From Pseudomonas sp. ANT_H4 (GTDB taxonomy: Bacteria; Pseudomonadota; Gammaproteobacteria; Pseudomonadales; Pseudomonadaceae): a stretch of 64,000 nt of DNA. Of the stretch, positions 17,065 to 26,252 are shown one piece after another. Both the position numbers and the translations under genes were made by a program. A model generated the notes under the pieces. The model was not told where the DNA came from, ran no database searches, and worked only from the letters and a program-made list of their open reading frames with translations. How positions within the stretch are numbered: position 1 is the first letter of the stretch; each line of letters begins with the position of its first letter. The stretch is taken from the NCBI RefSeq assembly GCF_008369295.1, contig NZ_VOBG01000009.1, positions 62,001 to 126,000 of the forward strand, written 5' to 3'.

Positions 17065-17721
17065 ATGTGTTTCTCAGCCACTGCCAGCTTTACCGCAGGG
17101 ACCTTGCTGCTCGGGATCGGTACGCTGGTACTTAGGGCAGCGCGCCGTCCGAACGAGTTAGCATTCGCTGCCATTCCGCTGTTATTCGCCATTCAGCAAC
17201 TGGTTGAAGGAGTGGTCTGGCTGACCTTCAACTTTGATGCACCACTGTTGAACACGCTGATGACACACGTGTATTCGTTCTTTTCGCATGTGCTGTGGCC
17301 GGCTTACATACCCTTGGCTGTGTATATGCTTGAGCCTCCTGGTCGCCGCAGGCGTGCGCTGATCCCGGTGGTTGCAATAGGTGCTGCGGTCAGCACCTAT
17401 CTGTTGTACATGCTTGTGGTGTACTCAGTAGTGTCGCGTCCCATCGGCCAGCATGTTGAATATGACTCGCCACACTTCTATGCGGCTGCGGTGATGTTGC
17501 TGTACTTGGTTTCAACCACCGTGAGTCCGCTGCTGTCCACACACCGTATGGTCAAGGTCTTCGGCGCGTTGGCGTTATTGTCATTTGGCGCAGTTTATTA
17601 CTTCTATACAGCCTGGTTCATCTCGGTGTGGTGCTTTTTTGCCGCACTGCTGAGCAGCGTAATTTATTTCCACTTTGTCTTGCCGCAGCCTAGGCGGAGC
17701 CTAACCGAAGTAGCATCTTGA
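17065..17721 (+). CDS. DUF6629-like multi-pass membrane protein
   Basis: 218 residues with about seven hydrophobic spans and the opening MCFSATASFTAGTLLLGIGT, which I associate with the DUF6629 family of unknown function. The conserved IQQLVEGVVWL and FYTAWFISVWCFFAALLS segments fit. It lies 38 bp after the ATPase and is probably co-transcribed. No function is known. Confidence 0.65.
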   Translation: MCFSATASFTAGTLLLGIGTLVLRAARRPNELAFAAIPLLFAIQQLVEGVVWLTFNFDAPLLNTLMTHVYSFFSHVLWPAYIPLAVYMLEPPGRRRRALIPVVAIGAAVSTYLLYMLVVYSVVSRPIGQHVEYDSPHFYAAAVMLLYLVSTTVSPLLSTHRMVKVFGALALLSFGAVYYFYTAWFISVWCFFAALLSSVIYFHFVLPQPRRSLTEVAS

Positions 17722-17752
17722 GTTTTCGCCGATTCAATCCTAAGGAGTATTG

Positions 17753-18358
17753 ATGATGAAGAAACTATCGACTCTAATTGTGCTAACGCTAGTGCTTAGT
17801 CTCACTGGCTGCGGCTATAACAACTTTCAAAGCAGCGACGAACAGGTTAAGGCCAGTTGGTCGGAGGTGATCAATCAATATCAGCGTCGCGCAGACTTGG
17901 TGCCCAATCTGGTCAAAACCGTCAAAGGCGAGGCGAAGTTCGAGCAGGACACACTGACCAAGGTGGTCGAAGCCCGCGCCCAAGCCACCTCGATTCAAGC
18001 GACTCCGGAGTTGGTCAACGACCCGCTGGCGTTGCAGAAATTCCAGCAGGCGCAAAGCCAGTTGGGCGGGGCATTGTCGCGCTTGCTGGTGGTCTCTGAA
18101 AATTATCCGAGCCTGCGTGCCAATCAGGGTTTTCGCGATCTCGCGGCGCAATTGGAAGGCACCGAAAATCGCATAACGGTGGCGCGCAACCGCTATATCA
18201 AGGCGGTGCAGGAGTACAACGTGACTGTGCGTTCGTTTCCCGCCAACCTGACTGCGCTGGCACTCGGCTATAAGGAAAAGCCAAGCTTCACGGTCGAGAA
18301 TGAAAAACAAATCTCGACGCCGCCGAGTGTCAGCTTTGATACCGAGGCAGCCAAGTGA
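17753..18358 (+). CDS. lemA: LemA-family lipoprotein
   Basis: About 201 residues. AAGGAG lies five bases upstream of ATG 17753. A lipoprotein signal ends at LSLTGC, then the LemA signature follows: NNFQSSDEQVKASWSEVINQYQRRADLVPNLV, KVVEARAQAT and a long helical bundle with YPSLRANQGF. LemA proteins are membrane-tethered helical bundles, usually next to TPM-domain proteins as here, and are linked to envelope stress. The stop overlaps the next start (GTGA). Confidence 0.9.
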   Translation: MMKKLSTLIVLTLVLSLTGCGYNNFQSSDEQVKASWSEVINQYQRRADLVPNLVKTVKGEAKFEQDTLTKVVEARAQATSIQATPELVNDPLALQKFQQAQSQLGGALSRLLVVSENYPSLRANQGFRDLAAQLEGTENRITVARNRYIKAVQEYNVTVRSFPANLTALALGYKEKPSFTVENEKQISTPPSVSFDTEAAK

Positions 18359-19209
18359 TTTCCGCTAAAGCCATCAGTCGAAGCAGTCGCTTGCTGCTCG
18401 CAGCGCTGACCTTTGGCTGGGCGCTGATTTCCGTCGCAGAGCTCCAAGTTCCGCCATTGACGGGGCATGTCATCGACCAGACGGAGACACTCTCAACAGA
18501 GCAAAAGGCTGCACTGGAGCAATCCTTAACGGCGCTCGAAGCCAGGAAGGGAAGCCAGCTTTCGGTGTTGATAGTGGCTTCGACGGCTCCAGAAGAAATC
18601 GAACAGTACGCGTTGCGAGTGGCCGAGCAATGGCAACTTGGCCGTAAGAATATTGATGATGGCGCCATTCTGGTGATCGCGAAGAACGACCGGGCTCTGC
18701 GAATCGAGGTGGGCTACGGCCTGGAAGGCGCACTCAACGATGCCACCAGTAAACGCATCATCAGCGAGATCATCCTGCCGCGCTTTAAACGTCAGGATTT
18801 TTATGGCGGTATCAGGGATGGGGTGGAGCAAATCGTTCGGGTCATTGACGGCGAAGCCTTGCCCGCGCCCATAGCGCCAACCTCAGCCGATGTTGGCGCA
18901 ATACAACAGTACATTCCGCTGTTGTTTATTTTGGCCCTCGGCGTGGGCGCAGTGTTGCGCGCGTCGCTGGGCAAGGGAGTGGGTTCCGTGGTTACCGGCG
19001 GGGTGGTCGCGCTGATCGCCTGGTTCGCTGCCGGAGGGTTGTTGATGCCATTGCTCGCCGGCGTGGCTGCGGTGCTTTTCAGCATGTTCGGTGGCAGCAT
19101 GTCGGGGTATCGACACGGCGGCTTCTATGGTGGGCTGAGCAACCGTGGCGGCGGTTTCCATGGTGGCGGCGGTGGCTTCGGTGGTGGTGGGGCGTCGGGG
19201 AGGTGGTAG
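18355..19209 (+). CDS. TPM-domain protein (YgcG family)
   Basis: 284 residues, starting with GTG at 18355 that overlaps the lemA stop. Signal peptide, then the TPM domain (GHVIDQTETLSTEQKAALE, LRIEVGYGLEGALNDA, FYGGIRDGV), two membrane spans near residues 185-240 and the Gly-rich tail GGGGFGGGGASGRW typical of the family. TPM proteins are proposed phosphatase-like or photosystem-repair-like factors; with LemA they form a widespread two-gene unit of unclear envelope function. Confidence 0.88.
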   Translation: MISAKAISRSSRLLLAALTFGWALISVAELQVPPLTGHVIDQTETLSTEQKAALEQSLTALEARKGSQLSVLIVASTAPEEIEQYALRVAEQWQLGRKNIDDGAILVIAKNDRALRIEVGYGLEGALNDATSKRIISEIILPRFKRQDFYGGIRDGVEQIVRVIDGEALPAPIAPTSADVGAIQQYIPLLFILALGVGAVLRASLGKGVGSVVTGGVVALIAWFAAGGLLMPLLAGVAAVLFSMFGGSMSGYRHGGFYGGLSNRGGGFHGGGGGFGGGGASGRW

Positions 19210-19211
19210 TA

Positions 19212-19709
19212 ATGAAGCTTAAACGGGTCATAAATCACTTGTTGGTGACTGACAGGCAACTCAGGCGGATCTTTCCAGGGAGTACATTGAGTAAGATTGA
19301 AGCGGCCATCAAGGCGAGCGAGGTCGTACATGCCGGAGAAATCCGCTTCGCGCTCGAAGGTGGGCTAAGCGCTGCGGCGCTGCTTAATGGGCAGTCTACC
19401 CGCGACCGCGCGATTGAACTGTTCTCGCAACTTGGTGTGTGGGACACCGAAGATAATAGTGGCGTACTGATCTATCTGTTGTTTGCCGATCGGGCCGTGG
19501 AAATCGTTGCTGACCGCGGCATTAACGCCAAGCTGGACGTGCAGGCATGGAGCAAGGTCTGTCGCCAAATGGAGGACGCCTTCAGCCAGGGAAATTTCGA
19601 AGCTGGCGTGCTCAGTGGCGTGCAGGCAGTAACGCAGCACCTACTTCTGCACTTTCCTTCTGAGCGCTGCAACGCGAATGAATTGCCTGACAAGCCGGTG
19701 CTGCTGTAA
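19212..19709 (+). CDS. Second TPM-domain protein
   Basis: 165 residues from ATG 19212 (GGGGAGG upstream). It has no signal peptide or membrane span but keeps a TPM core: GEIRFALEGGLS, DRAIELFSQLGVWDTEDNSGVLIYLL, VEIVADRGINAKLD and FEAGVLSGVQAV. It is probably the cytoplasmic partner in the LemA-TPM-TPM trio. Start sites at 19203-19206 are possible but lie inside the ribosome site. Confidence 0.8.
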   Translation: MKLKRVINHLLVTDRQLRRIFPGSTLSKIEAAIKASEVVHAGEIRFALEGGLSAAALLNGQSTRDRAIELFSQLGVWDTEDNSGVLIYLLFADRAVEIVADRGINAKLDVQAWSKVCRQMEDAFSQGNFEAGVLSGVQAVTQHLLLHFPSERCNANELPDKPVLL

Positions 19710-19805
19710 GGCTGAGCACTTCATAAAAATACCGATGTCAGCGCAGCGTGGAAACATGCGCCTTGGCTGACCAGTCGTTCAGCTTTTCATGCGAGGAGTC
19801 GAGAC

Positions 19806-20240
19806 ATGCAACACCAAACACAGTATGAAAGCACGCTAATCGCCGCCTTCACCAACCATGGTGATGCTGTGGTGGCTGTCCGTAAACTCGCTATCGATGG
19901 CTTCGATACGCAGCGTTTCAGTATCGTGGGGTTAGGGCGCTTAGATGGAATGATAATGGCGGTCGTCGAGGGTTCCGCTTTATTCGGCAGTGTGGCCGCA
20001 TTTGACGCAGCGCTATCCAGGATTGGAATCCCGAAGGACCGCGTGATCGAGTATGAGCAAGCCATCAGAACAGATAAATTTCTCGTCGTGGCGCATGGTT
20101 TGTCTTTAGAAATGGAAAAAACGAAGGTGGTGCTGGAGACGAGCAACCCAGCGCTAATAGATCTATATGAAAGCGCTAAAAACCAAGCTTCAGATGATAT
20201 GCAATCGATGGCTAGGATGGATGATGCAAGGGCCATTTGA
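19806..20240 (+). CDS. General stress protein (YflT/17M-like), shortened
   Basis: 144 residues. The N-terminal FTNHGDAVVAVRKLAIDGFDTQRFSIVG and the later IGIPKDRVIEYEQAIRTDKFLVVAHG match the heat-induced/general stress proteins with a central glycine-zipper hydrophobic segment. Here most of that central segment is missing (GLGRLDGMIMAVVEGSALFG), which suggests an internal deletion. Whether the short form works is unknown. ATG 19806 is preceded by GAGGAG-like sequence. Confidence 0.6.
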   Translation: MQHQTQYESTLIAAFTNHGDAVVAVRKLAIDGFDTQRFSIVGLGRLDGMIMAVVEGSALFGSVAAFDAALSRIGIPKDRVIEYEQAIRTDKFLVVAHGLSLEMEKTKVVLETSNPALIDLYESAKNQASDDMQSMARMDDARAI

Positions 20241-20278
20241 CGTATAGACACATCGACAACCCCTGAAGGAGAAACGTC

Positions 20279-20437
20279 ATGGTGTGGCTGACAGAAAACT
20301 GGTTTTGGATTTTGATCTTCATCGCCTTTATCGCGATGCACCTGTTCGGTCACGGCGGTCACGGCAGTGTGGATAAAGAAAACAGCGCAAAGCAAAGTAG
20401 CGCGGTGAAGACGAAGTCAGGCGGCCATCGGCACTGA
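20279..20437 (+). CDS. Small His-rich membrane protein (DUF2933-like)
   Basis: 52 residues, with GAAGGAG eight bases upstream. One membrane span (NWFWILIFIAFIAMHLF) is followed by GHGGHGS and a charged tail ending GGHRH. It resembles a minimal version of the DUF2933 proteins found beside copper genes, and of the protein at 26253. Metal binding through the His residues is inferred. Confidence 0.6.
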   Translation: MVWLTENWFWILIFIAFIAMHLFGHGGHGSVDKENSAKQSSAVKTKSGGHRH

Positions 20438-20531
20438 GTGACCGAGCTCACTCGCGCTCCAATGTTCACGCAAACAATGCTCACCAGCGTCGCGAGCACT
20501 GCCAGTTCGAAGCCCATAAGGAGCAAGACAA

Positions 20532-20804
20532 ATGCTGAATATTAAAATTGTCAGTTGGTCGCTCGGACTCTTCGCCGCCATCAGCTTCGTGCTATGCGTC
20601 ATCTATGGTTTGATCGTGCCGGCGAACCTACGCATGGCTGCATTCTTGGAGATGGTTCTGCCAGCGTTCAAGTGGCTTACCTTCTGGGGCTTCTGCCTAG
20701 GTTTGATCGAGAGCTTTCTTTACGGGGCCTATGTCGGACTGGTGTTCGTGCCCATCTACAACTTGCTCACCCGCTTGTGGGCTGCGCCGGACGTACAGAA
20801 GTGA
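20532..20804 (+). CDS. DUF5676-like small membrane protein
   Basis: 90 residues with two long hydrophobic spans (SLGLFAAISFVLCVIYGLIV and FWGFCLGLIESFLYGAYVGL), matching what I recall of DUF5676, a family common near copper and stress genes. AAGGAG lies about six bases upstream. The stop overlaps the GTG start of the MFS gene, so the two are translationally coupled. Confidence 0.65.
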   Translation: MLNIKIVSWSLGLFAAISFVLCVIYGLIVPANLRMAAFLEMVLPAFKWLTFWGFCLGLIESFLYGAYVGLVFVPIYNLLTRLWAAPDVQK

Positions 20805-22117
20805 AACAAACCATCGCTGCCAGTAGCTCTAGAAAGACCGCTGGACCAGATGTGCTGCGGGCTGTCCAGCTAGCGTGGCTGGCGGGTTCTGTCTTCAGCG
20901 TCTCCGCCGGCTATGGGGCGCTAATACCCGTCTTGCCAGGCTGGTTGACCTCAATGCTGCCCGGCATAAGCTACATTGAAGTCAGCAAGCACGTTGGTTT
21001 TCTCAGTGGTGTGTATGCGGCCGGTGTGCTGCTGGGGGCGCCGCTCTGGGGGATCGCTTCGGATCGAGTCGGGCGCGGCCGGATCCTGCTAATCGGGCTC
21101 GCCGGCTACGTCATCAGTCAATTGCTCTTGTTGTTCCCAGCGATTGTCGGATTGGTGGGGATATATGTGCTGCGCGCTGCGACCGGCTTCTTCGTCGCCG
21201 CGGTCGTTCCTGTCGTCGCGGCGTTGGTCGCCGAACACACGCCGGTGGAGCAGCGCGCGCGGCGTTTCGCGTGGCTGGGAGCCATGTCACTGCTGGGATT
21301 TCTGTTCGGTCCCGCACTGATCGAGGTAGCTAACGGTGTCGGGCGATTACTACTTGTCGACGGAGTGGTTAACACGGCGCTATCAGCGAAGCTCGTGCTG
21401 GTTCTATCAGCCCTGCTAGGCGGGATGATGATGCTCGGGCTGGCTGGCACTTTGCCCTCGTCGCCTGTCGTTGAGGCTGCCGTCCAAACCAAGCCGGCAA
21501 GCTTGGTCCGCGCTCAGCCAACCGCGCTGCTGTGGCTCAGTGGAGTAGTGATGTTCGTGCTGGCGGGCTTTGAACTCGGTCTTGTGCTGCAACAGTCCCC
21601 TCGGCACGCGGCGCTCATGCTGGCCGAGTGCAGCCTTGTCATGCTGGGCGTAAACGCCGTGCTCTTCGTTACGTCGTTACTGGAGAAACGCGCGGCGCGA
21701 ACCCTCATCGGCATCGGGCTTGTCCTCGCGATTTTTGGTTTGACGGTGCTGGCGGCCGGTCGTTCAGGCGCTTGGATGTACCTGGGTGTCAGCCTGACTT
21801 CGGCGGGTATAGGTCTGGTACTTCCGGTCATCACCTACCTGGCCGCAGGCGCCGCGCCGAACAGCTTGGGTGCCGTTATGGGCGGTCTAGCCGCAGCATC
21901 GGGTCTTGGCCAGACCCTGGGCTCGGCTGCAGGAGGTTGGCTCTTCGGAGTGTTGGCGCAGCACAGCTATGGCTGGCTGACGCTACCCCTGATGGTGATG
22001 CTAATACTGCTGCTGGTAAGGTCGGGATGGTGGACGGTCGTTGCCGTCGCAGCCGCCCCAAGCCCCAAGTCGGGCGGCATGACGAGTGAGCCGTCCGCAA
22101 CGACTCCCGCCATCTAG
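20801..22117 (+). CDS. Major facilitator superfamily transporter
   Basis: 438 residues from GTG 20801, overlapping the previous stop (GTGA). About twelve membrane spans; the A-like motif GIASDRVGRGRILLIG between spans 2 and 3 marks it as an MFS pump, with RAATGFFVAAVVPV for the span 4 region. Substrate cannot be read; a drug- or metal-complex exporter is plausible from the neighbours. It ends the ppk2-to-MFS cluster. Confidence 0.85.
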   Translation: MKQTIAASSSRKTAGPDVLRAVQLAWLAGSVFSVSAGYGALIPVLPGWLTSMLPGISYIEVSKHVGFLSGVYAAGVLLGAPLWGIASDRVGRGRILLIGLAGYVISQLLLLFPAIVGLVGIYVLRAATGFFVAAVVPVVAALVAEHTPVEQRARRFAWLGAMSLLGFLFGPALIEVANGVGRLLLVDGVVNTALSAKLVLVLSALLGGMMMLGLAGTLPSSPVVEAAVQTKPASLVRAQPTALLWLSGVVMFVLAGFELGLVLQQSPRHAALMLAECSLVMLGVNAVLFVTSLLEKRAARTLIGIGLVLAIFGLTVLAAGRSGAWMYLGVSLTSAGIGLVLPVITYLAAGAAPNSLGAVMGGLAAASGLGQTLGSAAGGWLFGVLAQHSYGWLTLPLMVMLILLLVRSGWWTVVAVAAAPSPKSGGMTSEPSATTPAI

Positions 22118-22429
22118 GCCCGCTGTTACCACGTCGATAATCAACAGAATTTAGGCGTCACCGAGGGTATGGCTGGAGAGTATCAGTCCTGGTCAATACA
22201 CGGTCTACCGCCAACTGCTCTGAGCCTCTGTCAGTAAGTTTTAGTTCTGGCTAATCTGCGGCTATCAAGGGCTTTATGCGGTGCATTCAGCATTGCGTGC
22301 GCCTTGAGAATGCAGTGAATCGATCAAAGCAATCCGTAGCTTACAGAATCACAATCTTGGCCTCATGCCTCATGCCTCATGCCTCATGCCTCATGCCTCT
22401 GTCAGGTAAGGTTACCTAGTGTGCATCGA
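22118..22429. other. Intergenic stretch without recognised genes
   Basis: After the MFS gene I see no convincing frame. The only structure is the 7-bp tandem repeat at 22362-22396. Confidence 0.5.
22362..22396. repeat. Tandem 7-bp repeat CTCATGC, five copies
   Basis: Five perfect copies of CTCATGC followed by CTC. Non-coding, just upstream of the ppk2 remnant; likely a slippage expansion. Confidence 0.85.
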
Positions 22430-22650
22430 TGAACTGAAATCGATCGACCAGACGGCGCTGAGCCACTGGGGGGAATACTCGAGTGCGCGCGATGCGCTGC
22501 TGGAACAGACGCATCACTCTTAAAGTCCCAGGATCGTGGTCAACGCGGACGACAATAAGTGCGCCCGCCTGAACGTCTTGGCGCAACAGAGTTGGTGGGA
22601 TGAAGCCACCCTACGCATCGCAATGCCGGAAGTTCTCAGGTGCAAGTAGT
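22430..22650 (+). pseudogene. Remnant of a second ppk2 (C-terminal part)
   Basis: The frame reads SIDQTALSHWGEYSSARDAL..EQTHHS, then a TAA stop, then PRIVVNADDNKCARLNVL. This matches residues PIDSVAVKQWKAYSDARDAM...HIVRTDNKHLGRLNLM of the intact ppk2 at 13.7-14.5 kb. The N-terminal three quarters are gone. It shows that a ppk2 copy once preceded the merR-copA module too. Confidence 0.75.
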
Positions 22651-22703
22651 TATCGCCGATATAGTCTTAAAGTATGGGCAAATCAATTATTTAAATCTGA
22701 AGC

Positions 22704-22717
22704 TTACAGAAATGTAA
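22704..22717. promoter_or_regulatory. Cop-box-like dyad TTACA-GAAA-TGTAA
   Basis: Perfect 5-bp arms (6-bp if the outer C/G pair is counted), about 200 bp upstream of the MerR-type promoter of the copA module. The same dyad occurs at 37307 and, with mismatches, at 13380 and 37641. Binding by a CopR/CusR-type response regulator is inferred. Confidence 0.6.
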
Positions 22718-22903
22718 GCTTAGCTTAAGCAAGTTGTAAGGAAACCTTGTCAAGGCATGTGACCATGAACACTTGGTTGAACTTTTGGTATTTACATGGG
22801 AAATAGTCAAGGGTGTCGGTGCAACTTTAAATCCATGGCGGTTAATGGTGCTGTATACACGGCGGCATCGATCTCAAGTGCCTATTTGCAAAGGATCCGG
22901 TGC

Positions 22904-22934
22904 TTGACCTGTGTCTTACACACAGGTGTAAAAC
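22904..22934 (+). promoter_or_regulatory. MerR-family promoter/operator of the copA module
   Basis: TTGACC, a 19-bp spacer and TAAAAC. The perfect dyad ACCTGTGT-N5-ACACAGGT spans the -35 to the spacer end. The regulator encoded next (23052) is the natural candidate to act here and at 13520. Confidence 0.75.
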
Positions 22935-22977
22935 GTATCAATGAGTGGCGAGTTAATCCTAGGTTTGACGCTATAGA

Positions 22978-22991
22978 TTGATTTGGATCAA
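22978..22991. promoter_or_regulatory. Anr/FNR-like box TTGAT-TTGG-ATCAA
   Basis: A perfect match to the TTGAT-N4-ATCAA consensus, centred 67 bp upstream of the MerR-family start codon. A class II promoter using it would start near 23026. Oxygen control of this copper operon is inferred. Confidence 0.6.
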
Positions 22992-23051
22992 ATGCAGTTT
23001 GCCGAGATGGCCCACAGTGTTTGTATCGCAATATTCAGTGGGAAGATAACA

Positions 23052-23456
23052 ATGCGTGTTAACGAGTTGGCCAAAAAGCTCGGAGTTAGCGACGACACTA
23101 TTCGCTACTACACCCGCGCTGGTTTTGTAACACCCGGCAAAGACCAATCAAATGGTTATAAGTCATATCGCGAGCGCGACGAAAACCGCCTCCGGTTTAT
23201 TTTAAGTGCACGGCAACTGGGGTTTTCTGTGGCCGATATTGCGCAAATACTGGCTGAGGCCGATGGAGGTAAAAGCGCCTGCCCCACGGTGCGCCACCTG
23301 ATTGCCCTGCGCCTGCAGGAGACTACGCAACGGTTTGAGGATATGCAGAAACTGCGCAAGCGCATGCTCGCTGCACTCAACGAATGGGGCAGTAGGCCGG
23401 ACCGGCAGCCCAGTGGCAACAGCATCTGCCATCTGATCGAAGGCTTTACGTTGTAA
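23052..23456 (+). CDS. MerR-family metal-responsive regulator
   Basis: 134 residues from ATG 23052, where GGGAAGA precedes; a TTG at 22983 would lengthen it through the Anr box and is unlikely. The N-terminus has the winged-helix segment VNELAKKLGVSDDTIRYYTRAG. Metal-site candidates are Cys in GGKSACPTVRHL at the start of the dimer helix and Cys in NSICHLIEG near the C-terminus, a spacing closer to ZntR/PbrR/CadR than to CueR (CxxxxxxxC loop). It lies 67 bp ahead of copA. The inducing ion is probably Cu/Ag by context, but Pb, Cd or Zn is possible from the Cys pattern. Confidence 0.85.
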   Translation: MRVNELAKKLGVSDDTIRYYTRAGFVTPGKDQSNGYKSYRERDENRLRFILSARQLGFSVADIAQILAEADGGKSACPTVRHLIALRLQETTQRFEDMQKLRKRMLAALNEWGSRPDRQPSGNSICHLIEGFTL

Positions 23457-23522
23457 AGCCCGGGCTTAGCTTGCAGGCGACCCTGCGCTGTTAATTCTGA
23501 CGTCAATAATAAGGACCCAACC

Positions 23523-25826
23523 ATGAATCACAGTCCTCCGGCTTTCCACGATCACGGTCATCTGACACCTGCCGAAAATCAAGCGACTGCTATTGCGAGC
23601 AGTCAAAGCCTGATTATTGAAGGAGCGGGCTGCGCCAGTTGTGTTGGCAAAATTGAAAAGGCGCTCATGGCCGTGCCTGGCGTGCAATCGGCAGAAATGA
23701 ACTTCGCCAACCGCACGGTACAGGTACAGGGCAGTGCGGCTACCGAGTTGTTGGTGAAAGCGGTGGAGCGGGCCGGCTACAACGCCAAAAATATGGCCAG
23801 TGAGTCGGAAAGCGATGTGCTCGATGAGAAAGAACAAGCTGACTTGGCCTATTACCAAAGATTGATGCGCAAAACCTGGATCGCGCTGGCACTGGGTGTG
23901 CCACTGATGATCTACAGCCTGGTGGTGGGCGAGATGACGATTACCACCACGGTCGAGCGCGTTGTCTGGCTGGTGGTGGGGCTGCTGACGCTTGCGGTGA
24001 TGATTGTGTCGGGCCGTCACTTTTACGTGGGGGCATGGCAATCCTTTAAAAATCATTCGGCCAATATGGACACCCTGATTGCCTTGGGTACTGGCACGGC
24101 ATGGCTCTACTCCATGGTGGTGGTGTTCGCACCAGATGCAGTGCCGCTGATGGCGCGCCATGTCTACTTCGAAGCCACCGCCATCATCATCGGTCTGATC
24201 GATCTGGGGCTGGCGCTAGAGCTGAAAGCGCGTGGCCGCACCAGTGAGGCGATCAAACGCCTGATCGGCTTGCAAGCCAAAACCGCACGAGTGATTCGCG
24301 ACGGCGAAGAACTGGACATTGCAATCGAGCAGGTGTTGCTCAACGATTTGGTGCGCGTGCGCCCCGGTGAAAAAATCCCGGTGGACGGAGAGGTCCAGGA
24401 AGGCCATACCGCCGTCGATGAATCCATGTTGACTGGCGAACCGATGCCGGTGGAGAAGTCTACGGGCGACAAGCTGGCGGCCGGTACCCTGAACAAAACC
24501 GGCACCTTGGTTTTCAAAGCTACCCGCGTGGGTAAAGACACGGCGCTGGCGCAGATCATCAATATGGTCAAGCGTGCGCAAAACTCCAAACCGCCCATCG
24601 GGCGCATGGCCGATGTGATTGCGGCCTACTTTGTGCCAGTGGTAATGATCATCGCAGTGCTGAGTGCGCTGGCTTGGCTGAACTTCGGGCCGGAACCGGC
24701 CATCGCTCTTGCCATAGTCTCAGCCACGACTGTGCTGATTATTGCCTGCCCCTGTGCACTCGGCCTGGCTACGCCGATGTCGGTGATGGTAGGGGTGGGC
24801 AAAGCGGCTGAGGCGGGTGTCCTGATTCGCAACGGTGAGGCGCTGCAAACCGCGTCGAAGATCACCGCCATGATTCTGGATAAGACCGGGACCATCACCC
24901 TAGGCTCCCCCAAGGTGACCGACATTGTGACCCAGGCCGATTTTAATCAGGAGCAGGTGCTGCAACTGGCGGCCAGTGTGGAGTCCGGATCAGAACATCC
25001 GTTAGCGATGGCCATTGTTGAGTCGGCCAAGGAGCGCAACTTAACCCTCGACAAGGTCGAATCGTTCAATGCCATCGCCGGTCAGGGTGTAGAGGCACGG
25101 GTCGCCGGCCAGGCGTTGCTGTTCGGCAATGAAAAGCTGATGCGCGAGCGCGGTATCAATGTCAGTGAATTCATTGAAGCGGCCCAGCGCCTAGCCAGTG
25201 AAGCTAAAACGCCCATGTATTTTGCGGTGGATGGTCGGTTTGCCGCCATCATCGCGGTGGCCGACCCCATCAAGGAGGATTCCGTTGCGGCTATCAAGCG
25301 CCTGCAGAACAACGGCATTCGCGTGATCATGCTCACTGGTGACAACCGCGCCACCGCCAAAGCCGTGGCAGAAAAAGTGGGCATCAGTGAGTTTTTTGCC
25401 GAAGTTCAACCCGCAGACAAGGCCAAGAAAGTGGCCGAATTGCAGATGCAAAATGAAATTGTTGGCATGACCGGGGATGGCATCAACGATGCTCCGGCGT
25501 TGGCGTTGGCCAATGTTGGCTTTGCCATCGGCACGGGCACCGATGTGGCGATTGAAAGCGCGGATATCACCCTGATGCGTGGGTCGCTGCACGGACTGGC
25601 CGATGCGATTGCAGTGAGCAAGGCCACCCTGCGCAATATCAAGCAAAACCTGTTTGGGGCTTTTATCTACAACGTTGCCGGTGTGCCAGTAGCGGCCGGC
25701 GTGTTGTTTCCGGTGCTAGGCGTGCTAATGAACCCCGTCATCGCTGGCGCCGCCATGGCATTTTCCTCCGTCACCGTAGTTACCAATGCCAATCGCCTGC
25801 GCCTGTTCAAGGCGCAGGAACATTAA
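23523..25826 (+). CDS. copA: Copper-exporting P1B-type ATPase CopA
   Basis: 767 residues. A His-containing N-terminus (FHDHGH) precedes one heavy-metal domain with C37ASC40. The core has TGEP, the membrane motif C409-P410-C411 ([11 protein letters not shown]), DKTGT at D453, SEHPLA and [10 protein letters not shown]. The C-terminal spans carry [11 protein letters not shown] and [16 protein letters not shown], the Tyr-Asn and Met/Ser-containing spans of Cu(I) pumps. It exports Cu(I), and probably Ag(I), from the cytoplasm. It is co-transcribed with the MerR-family gene and followed 27 bp later by a cupredoxin. Confidence 0.93.
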   Translation: MNHSPPAFHDHGHLTPAENQATAIASSQSLIIEGAGCASCVGKIEKALMAVPGVQSAEMNFANRTVQVQGSAATELLVKAVERAGYNAKNMASESESDVLDEKEQADLAYYQRLMRKTWIALALGVPLMIYSLVVGEMTITTTVERVVWLVVGLLTLAVMIVSGRHFYVGAWQSFKNHSANMDTLIALGTGTAWLYSMVVVFAPDAVPLMARHVYFEATAIIIGLIDLGLALELKARGRTSEAIKRLIGLQAKTARVIRDGEELDIAIEQVLLNDLVRVRPGEKIPVDGEVQEGHTAVDESMLTGEPMPVEKSTGDKLAAGTLNKTGTLVFKATRVGKDTALAQIINMVKRAQNSKPPIGRMADVIAAYFVPVVMIIAVLSALAWLNFGPEPAIALAIVSATTVLIIACPCALGLATPMSVMVGVGKAAEAGVLIRNGEALQTASKITAMILDKTGTITLGSPKVTDIVTQADFNQEQVLQLAASVESGSEHPLAMAIVESAKERNLTLDKVESFNAIAGQGVEARVAGQALLFGNEKLMRERGINVSEFIEAAQRLASEAKTPMYFAVDGRFAAIIAVADPIKEDSVAAIKRLQNNGIRVIMLTGDNRATAKAVAEKVGISEFFAEVQPADKAKKVAELQMQNEIVGMTGDGINDAPALALANVGFAIGTGTDVAIESADITLMRGSLHGLADAIAVSKATLRNIKQNLFGAFIYNVAGVPVAAGVLFPVLGVLMNPVIAGAAMAFSSVTVVTNANRLRLFKAQEH

Positions 25827-25853
25827 CTGTCGTATAGCACGAGGGATTTCACC

Positions 25854-26207
25854 ATGTGGCTAATCAATATTGCAGGGCTGGTCCTGATTGCCCTGATTGT
25901 TTGGTGGTTCTGGCTGTATAAGCCGAAGGAAGTCGCCCTGGGCGAGCAAGGTTTGATGGTCGTCGTGGAAAATGGCGGCTATACACCGGCCAATATTCAA
26001 GTGCCAGCCAATACCCCAATCAACCTTACCTTTTTGCGCAAGGATGCAACGCCCTGTGCCGAGTTAGTGTTGTGGCCTGACTTAGATATCAGCGAGACAC
26101 TGCCGCTGAACAAACCCATACAAGTTGCTCTGCCAGCGCTGAAGGCAGGGGACTATGCCTTTCATTGCCAAATGCAAATGTATCGCGGTGCCTTGCACGT
26201 GAAATAA
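25854..26207 (+). CDS. Membrane-anchored cupredoxin-like protein
   Basis: 117 residues. One N-terminal membrane span (INIAGLVLIALIVWWFWLY) is followed by a small beta-barrel: VVVENGGYTPANIQVPANTPINLTF, then DATPCAELV and FHCQMQMYRG. The Cys, His and Met near the ends are placed as in EfeO-type cupredoxins. It probably holds copper in the periplasm as it is handed to or from CopA. No signal-peptidase site is evident, so it stays tethered. Confidence 0.8.
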   Translation: MWLINIAGLVLIALIVWWFWLYKPKEVALGEQGLMVVVENGGYTPANIQVPANTPINLTFLRKDATPCAELVLWPDLDISETLPLNKPIQVALPALKAGDYAFHCQMQMYRGALHVK

Positions 26208-26252
26208 GGCAGGCGGTGGGCCAGTGTTTTTATTTTAGCGTAGAGGCCGAAT

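Noticed and set aside
22362-22396. Possible CRISPR array
   Set aside because: The 7-bp units are directly adjacent with no spacers; it is a simple tandem repeat. The same holds for 26421-26492 and 44662-44690.
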